Shown one piece after another: positions 12,604 through 25,500 of a DNA stretch of 64,000 bases. Made by a program: the position numbers and the translations under genes. Source of the stretch: Rotaria socialis (taxonomy: Eukaryota; Rotifera; Eurotatoria; Philodinida; Philodinidae). The stretch lies in contig CAJNYU010000040.1 of the NCBI GenBank assembly GCA_905331475.1, forward strand, positions 1-64,000. Reading direction: 5' to 3'. The notes beneath the pieces were generated by a model, which saw only the letters and a list, made by a program, of their open reading frames with translations, did not search any database and was not told the DNA's origin. Every line of letters starts with the position of its first letter. Within the stretch, counting starts at the first letter, position 1.

Positions 12604-14640
12604 AGAAGAAAGAACAAAACTTTACACAACTTTTTAATATTCCGATATTTGAATGTTTGTACGAATAAATATGAAAACTAAAAGTAGCAAATATTTTCAA
12701 TCGAACCGACAAGATTAATTATAATGGTACTTTACTCAAGGGAAAATATTATGTTTAAATGAATAATTTAGAGCACTAAAAATCCAGAGAGACCGATTTC
12801 TTTGGACTATCAAACGCACGAATCCTATTAATTTATGGAATAATTCTAGCTCTCGTATATATATATATATATAGGTTTTCATAAGAATTGTGTAAATCGT
12901 TTTATATTTATCAATAAATATAGACAACTGTTAGCAATAAGTAATTGTTAAAAATATTTTTCTAACAGATATTATGATAAATTTATTGTTAATCGTTGAC
13001 TTCTAGTTCTTGAAAGGACCTTATTTCTACTTATTATTCTTGCTCTTTTCTATAGAATTATTACAGCTCGATATAATATAACGAGAAATTTATTTGACTA
13101 GATCAACTGATGATTGATGATTGTCTCGTTTTCAATATGTAATCTAATCGCAAAGGCTTTATTGGTTTAGTTTCAATATAGTCGATTAAATAAGATTGAT
13201 AAATTATCTAATAAACTATTCACGAAGAAAGTTTTTTATTGACAACTTTCGAGCATATCAAATTAGTTCAAACATAGAGGAGCTGTTAGAATCATGAAAG
13301 TTCTAGAACATCGATAGAATTCCTCGATGATTAGAATGCATTCGTAAAAAGGTTTATCTAATAAAAATTGATTGACAAACTTATTTCTAACAGATTTTGA
13401 TTTTGAAAAAACTACAGAGTAAACTTTCATTGTATCAGTATATCTTTTCACTTTTAAATAGAAAATTTTTGTTTTCGAAAGTACTCGATTTAGCAACAAT
13501 AATAACAATTCAATTCAGTAAGTGTTGCATTGACGTTTGTTACTCGTAAATTTCATTCAAGGCGTTGTTCAGCTATCGTATAATACTTAGCGTATCAAAC
13601 TCATATTGATGGAACCGATACATTTGAATAAATATCTCTTTCAGTCTTTTCTACAGATCGTCATGTTAGAATAGTTTCCTAAGAAAATTCACCATTCGAT
13701 TTTCTAGCACAAACTATGGCAGCTTTGATTAGAAAATCTGAAGCAGAAATATAACATTTATAGTACTGCAAAGACTAAATTAAAAAGCTTTTGTGCTTTC
13801 AAGCTTTGAACATATATGACGTATCATACAATGACAAATTACTCGGAGGAGCTTGGATAATTTTGTTCTTTCACATAATATTTTTTAAAGGTCGTTTGAA
13901 CCAAGTTTTACCAGAATTGAACATGAATACATAAAAAATGAGTCAAAAACATGTAACACTTAACTTGTTTGGAACTATACTTTTGATTATGAGTTCTTGT
14001 TCTAATAATGACATTTTACTTTGATCAAAAATGCATTTCTGTTGTAATCGCAATGTATTAACTCTTTTAGTTTTTGTTGATATTAAAATTTTACACCATT
14101 GATCGCAGGATAGCACATGTAAAATGTTACGAGGTTAATATCTAGTTTTTCGATTAACGAAAAACTCATAAATAAATATAAACAGAATGTTTTTTTTAAA
14201 TATTAATGATAGTTAGTCAAATTGAATTCTCGTCGTGTTTTTATTATATCAAACCCCCTAGCTTCATGTTAATATGCTTTCTTTTGATCGTATAAGGTCT
14301 GCTATCCAGTACGATAAGTTATATAAACATACAATGAAAGAAATCTTAGTAAGCAAAATCCAGATCAAATAAACATTACAGCTATGAATTAGATGATCTT
14401 AAAAGAAGCAGATATTTTTTTCATCTGGATGATTCTTCGTCAAAGCCACGATCACGAACAAAGTTTGAGCATCATAAATTTCGAAAATATAGTTATATGA
14501 GGATTATTTTTAATATCGTGAGACTGTAGAGTTGAATTTTATTTATTTTCCTTACTAAGTTCTAATTTATTAGTATTTTTACTAAATGACGTTTTAGTTG
14601 TTTCACATAATTTGAATCTAGAATAGTTTCTTATACGCCC
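12604..14640. other. gene-free stretch
   Basis: Apart from the GPCR 3' UTR and a short (TA)n run near 12857-12872, nothing was recognised. The region is AT-rich without coherent exons. Confidence 0.4.
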
Positions 14641-14641
14641 A

Positions 14642-14651
14642 GGGGGGGGGG

Positions 14652-14742
<91 letters not shown>

Positions 14743-14764
14743 NCCCCACCCCCCCCCCCCCCCC
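14642..14764. repeat. poly-G / N / poly-C tract (probable assembly scar)
   Basis: About 100 nearly uninterrupted G (one C at 14652) run to 14742. One N follows at 14743, and then about 20 C with a single A. A G run meeting a C run at an ambiguous base is what a consensus built from reads of both strands stalling in a homopolymer would look like. A true G-tract with uncertain length is the likely underlying biology. Open frames through it (poly-Pro) are artefacts. Confidence 0.8.
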
Positions 14765-16401
14765 GTTATTCTCTCGTCTTGTTTCCTTAGGAAATCGGAA
14801 AGGGTAACAAAACATTTTTCTTTTATGGCAACGACAATACGGAAATAATAATCGAAAAAACTCGTTTGTATAGAACACTAATTGAGAGGTTACTATTGCG
14901 ATTTTTAAAATTTTTATTGTAATCAAAGCATGTTTTCATAATGGATCATTCAAGTTGAGTACAACAAGGCAAAAACCAACACCAAAGTTTAATGAAACCA
15001 ATTAAAAAATTCTTGCTTTCTAAAACTATCGATTGATTTACTATCTAAATTATGAATGCTTCGAATTATTAGGAGCTTTCATCTTTATCAACGGATAAGA
15101 TTAGTATTGGTTTTAAAACAGATCTAGCTGCAACAATCGGTCAAATTTTCTTATGCTACTATGTCGATAGCAGTAATGTTCCCATCTAGTTGATTCAAAT
15201 AGTATTATATGTTAGAATAATTTTTTATGTTATCAGTATAATCTTTATATCTTATAGTGCTTGGTAAGCTGACAAAGTGCTATGTTGAAAAAGGAATTCA
15301 TTTGTTTTATTTATTTGTCTTTTGTTAAGCGAATAGAAAACGCCATAGAAGAGTCTCTACGTGATTTTTTGTTACAAGGATAAAACTTGTTTGCGTATAA
15401 GATCCAATGTCAAATATCATATAGATACAGTTTATACAAAAATCATTAACCATATAATCATATTATTAAACTTTACTAGATGATTTTCAATAGAAATGAC
15501 ATGAATGATAAAGAACATACATACTATTCACTGATTGAACAAAATCATAATGAAAACAAGTATAAAGCTACATGATCTTGTGTTTCATAATTATAAACAG
15601 ATAAACAACGAGAAGGAATTAGTTATCTTCGAATTGCATCCTCTTGAACTTCACCGATGAAGAAAAAAAGATCTGCTATTACTTTGATTTAATGATTAAT
15701 CTGTTCGTCTTTCGGGTAATTGTTCATCGAACTGACTGAACTTATTTATTATTCCATTAAAGCACTTGTCATTGTGATGACGTCAAACTATATTGTTACT
15801 AATCGTGGTAATTAAATATGAGTGACGAAGTTCACTGGTTCATCAAAATTTTCTTGGATCACAATGATTTATATTTCATGAATTTTCTCCAACACCATGA
15901 AAAGTATAGTTCCACATGAAAAATTAACTACAAAAAATATCAATAGGATCTTCAGAAAATTATTTCAGCAATTCGACAAACTCGATAGAATTTTCCATGA
16001 TCTAGAAGATATGTTTAAGTTTATGGAGCTATTTCTTTCAGTGTGGAACTATTTTATTTCTCGAATAATAACAAAAAGTCTTCTAGCTGATTGAAAATTA
16101 AGAAAAAAAAACAAACATAGAAAATCATAAAAGATCCTAGATGCCTCTACAGCCAATAGGGATTTGATAATTTGTTTTCTCTATTCAATGGGTTATAATT
16201 AATACATTTAATGAATGTAATCAATTGTGATTTTTCATTGACCTTAATTATTTAGATTATCATAACATTCTTTGATGAGTTTAGCTTATAATCTCTGAGA
16301 GATTTTCATTAAGATCATTCAACTTGGTTATTATTTAATAATTCAGGCTAAAAGAACTGTAGACATAGGCGAACAATATAGTTTTCTTCTTTGAAAGACT
16401 T
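14765..16401. other. gene-free stretch downstream of DOP1
   Basis: No exon could be supported. The DOP1 transcript probably ends near 16402, where the minus strand has AATAAA (16402-16407). Confidence 0.45.
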
Positions 16402-16510
16402 TTTATTATACAAAAAAAAAGAATTGAAAATTATCAACTCTTAATTACTGTTTGAATTTTTTGAATTAAAAAAAAATTGAACAATTAAATAAGAAGACTA
16501 GAACATTAAA

Positions 16511-19500
16511 TTATGTCCATGATTCAACAAAATCTTCAAGCACACTTGTTTCAATATCATTTATTGTATCTGGTGATAAAACTTGATCATTTCTCACATA
16601 TAAATTCTCGTTAAGATGAATGCGACCTAAAAATTTGAAAAATGGAAATAATTCGATGATAGTTGATATGGTTCGTAAACGAAGTAAAGGAGGATTTGAA
16701 TTGCTGTCGATTATTGGCAAATGATCATGTAGCGGTGTTGTTGTTGATGTTAGTTTTCGTTCAAATAATTTAAATAGTCGTATTGAAAAAGCAATAAATA
16801 TATCAAGATTTGAATCGGAATTATCTGTATCATGATCAGCAACAAACGCAGAACGAAATCTATGAAATAAATGTTTCAAAAACTACATAGAAATAGAAAT
16901 ATACTTACAGTTGAAAATGATACAATCCTGAATAGGACATTATCAGAAGAATATCAAGTAATTTACACGCATATAAATACATTTTTAGAGAAGGATTTGT
17001 ATCAGACGATCCATTTGAAATATTTGTTAGTGTTAAATCATTTGTAGTCATTTGTTGAACGTTTGATCTAAATAAGGATCTTGGTGGAAAACGTCGAAAA
17101 GGAAAATGGCGAAAGAGAAAAATGGCGAAAGTGTAAGTAATTTATGAGAAAGAGATGTAGATGAAAATTTGAAAGAAAAATGTCGGAACGACGAATTCAT
17201 AGCCTTGATCCATAATGAATACTGTTTTAATAATAATAAAAAAGAAGAGAGAGAATATAGAAAATATAATAAACGTTATTTTTTCTCTCTCCAATTAATA
17301 ATGATAAACCTGATCGTAATAGTTTTGCTTCTAATTGATTAGGATTTGCAGAATGATTATGAATACCATTGATACATATAAGTTCGTCAGTAGTGTTTGT
17401 ATGAATATAAACACCACAGTCTGATTCACTACACATCCAGTATATTTTTGATTTTGTCGTTTTATTGCATCTGAAAACGTAGTTTTTAAATATTAGTAAT
17501 CGCTTGCCTTTGTTTGATATCGAAAACGTTATTTGACATTGTAGATTGTTAAGTGAGCATTTTTCAGGTGTCGAGTTCGAGATCATTTAAAATATATGTA
17601 TTTCTTTCCACAAAATTTTCTTTATTCAATGTAAAATACAATATGCCGGACGAAGAGAGACCAATGAAAACAAAAAAAAATCAATTTTACAACTGACCTT
17701 TTTCAATATATTCGACATTTTTCTTTCACAATCTACTGGATATTTTTATTTCTGTGTTTCGACGTTTTCCTCTTCGATATTTTCCTTTTCGACATTTTCC
17801 ACCAACCCCAAATATTTCAACAATCAAACAGAAATTCTATTGTTGAAATAATTAGTTTTTCAAGATAAATCTCAACTTTTAACAGTTAACACTTAAGTTG
17901 AAACTTGAACTAAACGTCTTACACAATCGAGAAAAATGAAGCAACATTAGAAAACAACGAATTCTAAACACAGAAACTTATACAACAAGAAAGAAATTTG
18001 ATTTAATTGCTCAGATCAATAAATATGTACTGTTCCCAACTGAAAAAATTCTATAAAGTTCGAAGCGAAACTAATTGAATCAAAAATTTTGAAAAGCTTT
18101 TACTTAAATTTACTTATTTTTAATCATTGCTTGTCATCGCAGAATATAACAGTCAGTAATTCAACTATTACTCACTTGACATCGCCTTCAATATTGAACG
18201 AAAGATCTTGTTCAATCTGTAATAAAATTTGTACCAGTTCTGCAATAAATATTGGCCAAAATGAAATCAAATTTTTATTGGATATTCTTAATAGTAGGAC
18301 GCGGAAAAAGAGATACAACTGTGTATATAATATTGGTATTTGTGGTAGTTTAAGTAAATCAATAATGAATTCAAGTATTTCTGGTAAATATTGATTGCAA
18401 AGATCTTTATCCGACGCATAGATAACGAAAGCAAAACGTTTAATAAGCATTGCACGTTGTTCATATTCTTGTTCTTTTGAAACTAATAAACCTGTTTGAA
18501 CTGTATTTATTTTATTCATAATATCCCGAAATGATATTGATTTCTCATCTGTGATCATATTATTGATAATTATTTTCCATGAAGTTAATGCTGATAAATC
18601 GACTTGAAAAAATCCTATGTCAAATAATTGTTCAAATACTTCTTTTCTCCATGTTTTTCTCGTATATGAATATTGTGATATATTCATAAGTAGAGTTGAT
18701 GCTGAACGATACGATGGTGCACTTGATGCCACGTGTATACGAACATATGGCATAACATTATTTACAAGATTTTGTAAATAAGTTCCTATAATACGATCCT
18801 TTTCATCGGTTATATGATAAACAATATCCAATAATTTTGCTGAATATTCACTTAGAATTGTCAATGCCATGAAACTTGAAGTTATAGACGGTGAATTCTC
18901 TATAGGAAGCAATATTTAGTTTAGTTTTCTTTTCACGAAGAAAAATTTTTCAATAAACTAACCATCAAAATCTAAAAGACTTTTTTCAATACTTGGAGTA
19001 CGATCGATCTCATAAGATGAATCAATAGTTGTTGGTTGAGTTCCTGGATCGGTTTGTGTCATACGTACTTGCAAATTTTTACGTAACCAATTTGTTTGTT
19101 CAAGTGATAAACCAACTATCGTAGTACAATTGTCAAGCACTTTCATTATCGTATCCTGTTGAAGAAATGAAAAATATTTTATTGTACGTGTGGGAACATG
19201 TCCTTATTCAAATTTACATTTTCGATCTCAAAATAAGGCTTGAGAAAAAATCATTTAATTTATTGATTATTGAATTTTTATGAAATCTAATTACTTCTAG
19301 ATCCATTCAAATTCCATGTCGAGCTCCAATGAACTCTTCTATTCTGATATACTACTACATATTGTAATCAGGGGTGCAGAATCTGCCGAAAAAATACAAA
19401 ATTTCCCCACACGGAAATTTTCTTTTCGGGAAATTTCCCCCACTATAAAATTGAATAATAAAGCAAGGAATTCTCGTTTAAGATGTAGGTATATCCTTAA

Positions 19501-22500
19501 AAAAATTGTCAATAGTCTATGACTTGTTCTTTCATAATTCTTGCCATTGATGTTCTAAGTTTCTCAAAAACCTACCGACTGTCTAAATATAACAGAAGCA
19601 GCTTATATACTTCATGTAAAGATTACAGAAAAAAATTGAATTTATCTATATGTACCAACAGGTGCTTCATATAACTCTTGTAGATTTAGCGTATCAACAA
19701 ATCTAACACCACCTAAACTGCTTCGAANGGTTAGGGAAAAACAAAACGAAAAGAGGAGAAAACAAATAGCCGTTTTTGCATCATAGTTACGCCCAAGAAA
19801 GAGCGAAAGATAAACAGTAGTGCGACGCATCATCAGCGTCAAACAAAGAAGAATATACTGAAACCGTGAGTAAGAAATGGGTGATTCTTTCAAAATTTAC
19901 ATAAAATAAAAGAAGAGAGATGCATGATATGATCGATGAACATATAAATAAAACAAGATTCGTTTGGAAAAATACTTGCCCCTGCACGCTTAGAAGAAAA
20001 AATATTTTTCCAAAAATTTCCCCTGACACTTAGGTTTGCAAAATTTTCCCCACACGGCCGTACGCGCACACGGGTAGATTCTGCACCGCTGATTGTAATA
20101 GTCTTGATCTCGAGATCGAGACGTTTGTATATGTACATCATTAGTATGCTGCTTCATGTGCGAAAAACAAATTGGAACCATGTTTAAAACTTTTCTATGG
20201 TACATACCCCTAAGTCATTTAAATCTTTTTTATCGATAAGAAATAGAGATTGTTTGAGATAATAATTCAATATTCTACAAAGAAAATAAATGAAATTAAT
20301 TAAAAATTAACTTAAAGAACGTTCTTTATGAACCTAATCATCAAGAATGTAACTGATGATGACATTGTTTGTGATAAACATTCTTTAAACATAATGGTTA
20401 ATACTGGCCAACAATCAAAGCCAACAGTATTTTGATATTCGAAATAAGCTAAAAGAAGTTGAAGACACCAAATAACATAATTTTGTTTTTTCTGGAAGAA
20501 ATCGATTAAGAGACAAAGAAAATTTCTATACAAATAATTTTACTTTATGATTAGTTTTCGATAAGTATCGTATAAGTGTATTCATATTATAAATGATATC
20601 ATTGATTGCATAATTATTTATATTCATAAGAATATCGACCAAAGCTTCCATTTCATTAACATTGTTTGTTTGAATTGTTAAGAATTTTTGTTGTTGTTGT
20701 TGTTGTTTACATTCACCCCAGCACAATAGAATAGCACGAATAAATGCAACACCATTCGATTTTGTTAATGACGAAATAAATTGAATTATTTTCTCTCGAA
20801 TAACTTTTGTATTATTCAATGGCCATATTGAATACGTTCGACTCATTAATACTGTTTTCCATATACGCAAAATACTGAAAAGAACTAACGGCAGTTTATG
20901 TAACATCGATTGACGAACATCAGATGAATCATTTGAATTATTTTTAATCTAAATATAAAATAAAGTTTTCAAATCAAACATAATTCTTATTTACTTTTTC
21001 TATCCAGTGTTGAGGACACAATGTTTCAGTAAAATGCTGTGTACTATTAACTGTACTACCAAGACAATAGTTGCATATGTATGAAATACGTTCAATTAAA
21101 CAAATAATATAATCGATTGGATCAAATGAAGATGATCGTCTAGAACAAAAGGATTGCCATATCATTTTCTATTTTCAAGATAATTCATCTATCTGATCTT
21201 TACATAAAAACAGAATCGTAATGAAAATAATCCGCCGTAAAACAATAAAATTCTTTAGTATCTTCTATCTTCAGAGATCTAGAAAAAAACTGACCAACAA
21301 AGTATCTAAAGTGAACACTTTGTAACGTACTGCATATGTTCTGTAAGAATAGACGATTGTCAGCGAGATAAGCTATGCTATTTATTTCTGTATTTAAAAA
21401 AAAGAATTTCTTTTGCTATCAATCAAGTTTTCGTTAGTTTTCTCACTGTTTTAAAATCACAATGTCATTTACCTGTAAAAAAAGAAAGGCAGACGGACTA
21501 CACCATTGCCTAAAAGATTCATATTTTAGTAAGCGTTAAATCTTACTTGAACGTTATTGTAGTTTCCTGTTGACTGTAGCACTCTGCAACAAAATTTAAA
21601 TTTTGACAGAGCTGCTCAATCACTCGAATGCTTGTTGTTTTTAATGCTGAACCACAATGAGGTAATATTTTTACAACAAAACATATTATATAGGGATGAA
21701 TTTCCATGCAATCGATTTGTTTTAAACACTGTAAAATAGTTGAAAGAAAAACAGTTTGATTAACAGTTAATTGGTCGTTTAGATTTGAATTTGTTGAATG
21801 AAAAATATTTTCAAGTAAAATTATTTCTTCGAATAATCGGATTAATTTTTTTAAATAATCTTTTGTTAGTTGACCATTTAAGGACTCATTTTTAAAATCA
21901 TTCATTAATTTTGTTTTAGATAGATTCGAATCTTTATCAATAAACCTATTAAATAATGTTAAAACTATCTTTTGAAATGAAAGCTTTTCGAATAAATTCA
22001 TTATATAATTTATTAACACTTTATTATCCATACAAAGACAAGATAGATCATGGCAAACATGTGTTAATAACATTAATGAACGTACATGTATGAGACGATT
22101 TTTTTCAATATCATAACCTTTTGGATAGTAACTGTATGTATAAATTAAAAGTATATTTAAAAATAAATATAAATAGGATTGACACTCTTGATTATTTTGA
22201 TTAGTTAAACCAAATTCTTTTCCTTCAATGGAACGACAGTGTTTAAAAAATAGTTCATGCATTTGTTTATTATGTATACTAATTGGTGATGATTGAAGAT
22301 TTGACGATATTAATAAAGCCTGAGTAAGTTGTTGCATAAGAAGATCAAACAAACTGTCGATTATATCTAACGATAACATTACACGATCATGATCATAAGT
22401 TTGAGTGTAAAGTAATATATAAGCGTATGGAAAGTTTTTTGAATCATCGAATTGCGATGCATTATATTCACTCATGAGATTACTATTTGACATAGAATGT

Positions 22501-25500
22501 GATTGAAATGAATGATTCATAATTGTATTTGATGTATCGATTTGAGGGATATTGTTATTTGATTCCGATAGAGTATTATTTCGATTGAATATATTTGGCA
22601 TGGTCGGTGCACGTTGTTTAACTGATTTTAACAATGCTGGAGGCGAAAATGAAAGAATATTAGAAAGAATTGGTTGCGATAAACTTGTTATTATTGGAAA
22701 TTTTATATTCTGAGGTGAAGATTTTGCATGATTAACAGATTCACTAGAACTTATAGAACTGATTGTACGAATCTATTAATAGTAATGAGAAAAAAAAATA
22801 TAGTTTATATTATATTTCGATATAATTTGTTATTACTCGTTTATCTTTGTGAGTCTCTTCTACATAAGCGTCATCATCATACATATATTCATCCTCATAA
22901 TTTTCATCATCAAAGACAACAGATGGACTAATTTCGCTGTTATCATTATTCTTATTTGAATTGATTAGTATTTGATCGTTTGTATTCAGTTTTTGATTAA
23001 GAAATAATTCTTTATTATGAATGATTGAATCAAATCTTTGCATACTAACTCGTGCTGTATCTGAATCCAAAAGCATGATAAGAAGTGTATCGAATATTCG
23101 ACACATATCTCCTAGAAAATAGCTTTTAATACATCGGACTCGTTGCTTTCAACTACTTACCATGAATAAAACAATCATACGTCCATTGTTGTACGATGGA
23201 TCTTAACTCATAATTCTTTGATTCTTTAAGAGTTCTTAAGACAAAAATTAAACAACGTTGAAATGATTTTGTAATAGGTTCATTTTTTAGATGAGGTATA
23301 TCACGAGTTGAATTCCATAGTTTAAAAAAATGTTTATATTCATCAATCCCATTTGCGTCGAGTTCAGTTTGTGAACTCTTTATTAATGATAATTGATTAT
23401 AGATTAAATCTTCACACAAGTCAGTTGGTAACATTGAATGTAGTATTGATAATAAATGTGAAGCTTTTAAATTATATTCTCGACCATATTTATCATTTAA
23501 ATATTCCCAAAAATATGAAATTATATATTGAAAAAAATCAGTTTCATTTAGAAGTGCTAATATTTGTTCTTGCGTAAATGATGCAACTGTTAATAGGCTA
23601 TTTTCTGTAGTATCTATTGATGTCGATATGTTTGTTGAAGCAGATAAACTTAATCTGTAACCAAATAATTCAATTAAAACAGACACTGCAATTGTTCGAA
23701 GAGATAAATGATCATTTACACACAAAGATAGAATATATAGATCCATTGCCCAGTCTTCAAATTTTATTTTACCTAAAAGAAAGAAAACAATAGAAATTAA
23801 TTTGCTTTTGATTATTTTAATATGATTTTCATCAAATATATTTTCTTTACGAATCATAGGAAGATACATAATTATAGTGAAAATATCTGTGAATCTAAGA
23901 AAGGTGTTTTTAAATTGGAAAAAATATTTTTTTGTGATCATATTTAGAAATCAGAGAAAAAAGAAAATGAAGAACCAAAAAGCAATTAGAATTGGAATAA
24001 GATTATTTGTAAATAGACGAACAAAAAATTATATTTTCAGTGGCTAGTATAAAATCGCTTTACGACTTGAGCATAGATTTCGATCTTATTTAAATCTGTA
24101 ACGCTATAAATATAAATCTACTGGTTTGTTGTAGAAATAAAATGACATGTCAGTTGTATCTTATTATTACAATTATTCTATTTAACAGACGCTCTCTAGA
24201 ATTGTATGAGATCAATCGATTGGAATAATGCAGTAATTTCTACCTTTTGATAAAAATGATTTATCATTCAAAGAAGATTCCGTTGGATAACAAGAAAATT
24301 CAGTTAGTAATCTACAACAATCTTCAAAAGCTGTTACATATTGATCAACATTATCATTTAATATTAATTGAAATTGAAATTCATTTAATTGTCGACATCG
24401 ATTAAAATATGATGAAAGGTTGCCATTGGTTTTATGTTGTATAACCGAATAAATACTTTGAAATTTATCATTTATCAATCCTTGATTTTGATCAATTATA
24501 TGGGTGATAATAAACCGATGAAAAAATTGTTTATATAATTCTATTGTTTTTTCTATGTAATTCATTGATTCTGACATTGTGTTCGTTGATAGTCGACTTT
24601 GGTGTTTACTGGTCAATCGATTATCTAACTTGTCTAACTGTTTTTCAATTTTACATACCATTTGATTAAGTAGTTTTTGAATAACATCTAACTGTTCTTG
24701 TTGAACCATTAAATTTAGATTCTCTACGCAACTTATGTTATTTGAACATAATAATTTATTATAAATATCTATTGAATATTCATTATCATCTTCAGTATCA
24801 CAATCGTCATCAAACATTTTATCTTGATTAGTACTTGAACGACGAAATATAGATAAATGAGGGTATGCGTTAGTGGAAACAGTACTTTTAAAAAGTTTTA
24901 ATAATAACTCTAGAGACACTGTGATTTGGTTTGATGTGAATTTCTCAATATTATCATTCATTATTTGTATCAGATGACAAAGCATTTCAAAAAGATGTGT
25001 AGATTGAGTGCCAAGAGAATTTTCTAATGAAAATATATCTAATAACATATCGATAACACCACATATATGGTTAAGAGAAGGTCTAGCTGAAGGAAAACTG
25101 TCAAAGTGTTGTGGATTGATACTAATATCGAAATGTTTTGTTAAATATTCCCATATAAAATATGGTTCCAACGTATCTATAAGCACATTAAAAGTCTTCC
25201 ATGCATCAGAATAATGATCATCGTATTGGTTAGTAGTAGATTTTAATTGTTTATTTGGACGGTATACTTGTTCATAAACAACAAGTGTATAATTAATGAA
25301 AATATATTCAATAATATTCGGGCCGATATCTGATTTATCGACTAAAACAAAAGAAATTCATTTCGAAAAATTACATGACAGAAGTTATGGTTTAGCTTAG
25401 ACTAGATCTCTAAATTCCATACAGTTTAGCAGTTTTATAAAAATCGAAATCGTAAAAAATTAATATTTGAACTCTCAGGAGAATTGACCTTCATTTTATC

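Noticed and set aside
14618..14926. Open frame with a long poly-proline run (minus strand)
   Set aside because: It only translates the poly-G/N/poly-C scar.
16860..16908. DOP1 last intron ending at the GTAG acceptor near 16881
   Set aside because: That acceptor shifts frame to a stop; the CATAG acceptor at 16860 keeps the conserved FQLFRSAFV reading.
19642..20205. Four overlapping open frames on the minus strand
   Set aside because: They lie in or over the hAT-like element and DOP1 exon 12 in the wrong frame, and one passes through an ambiguous base.
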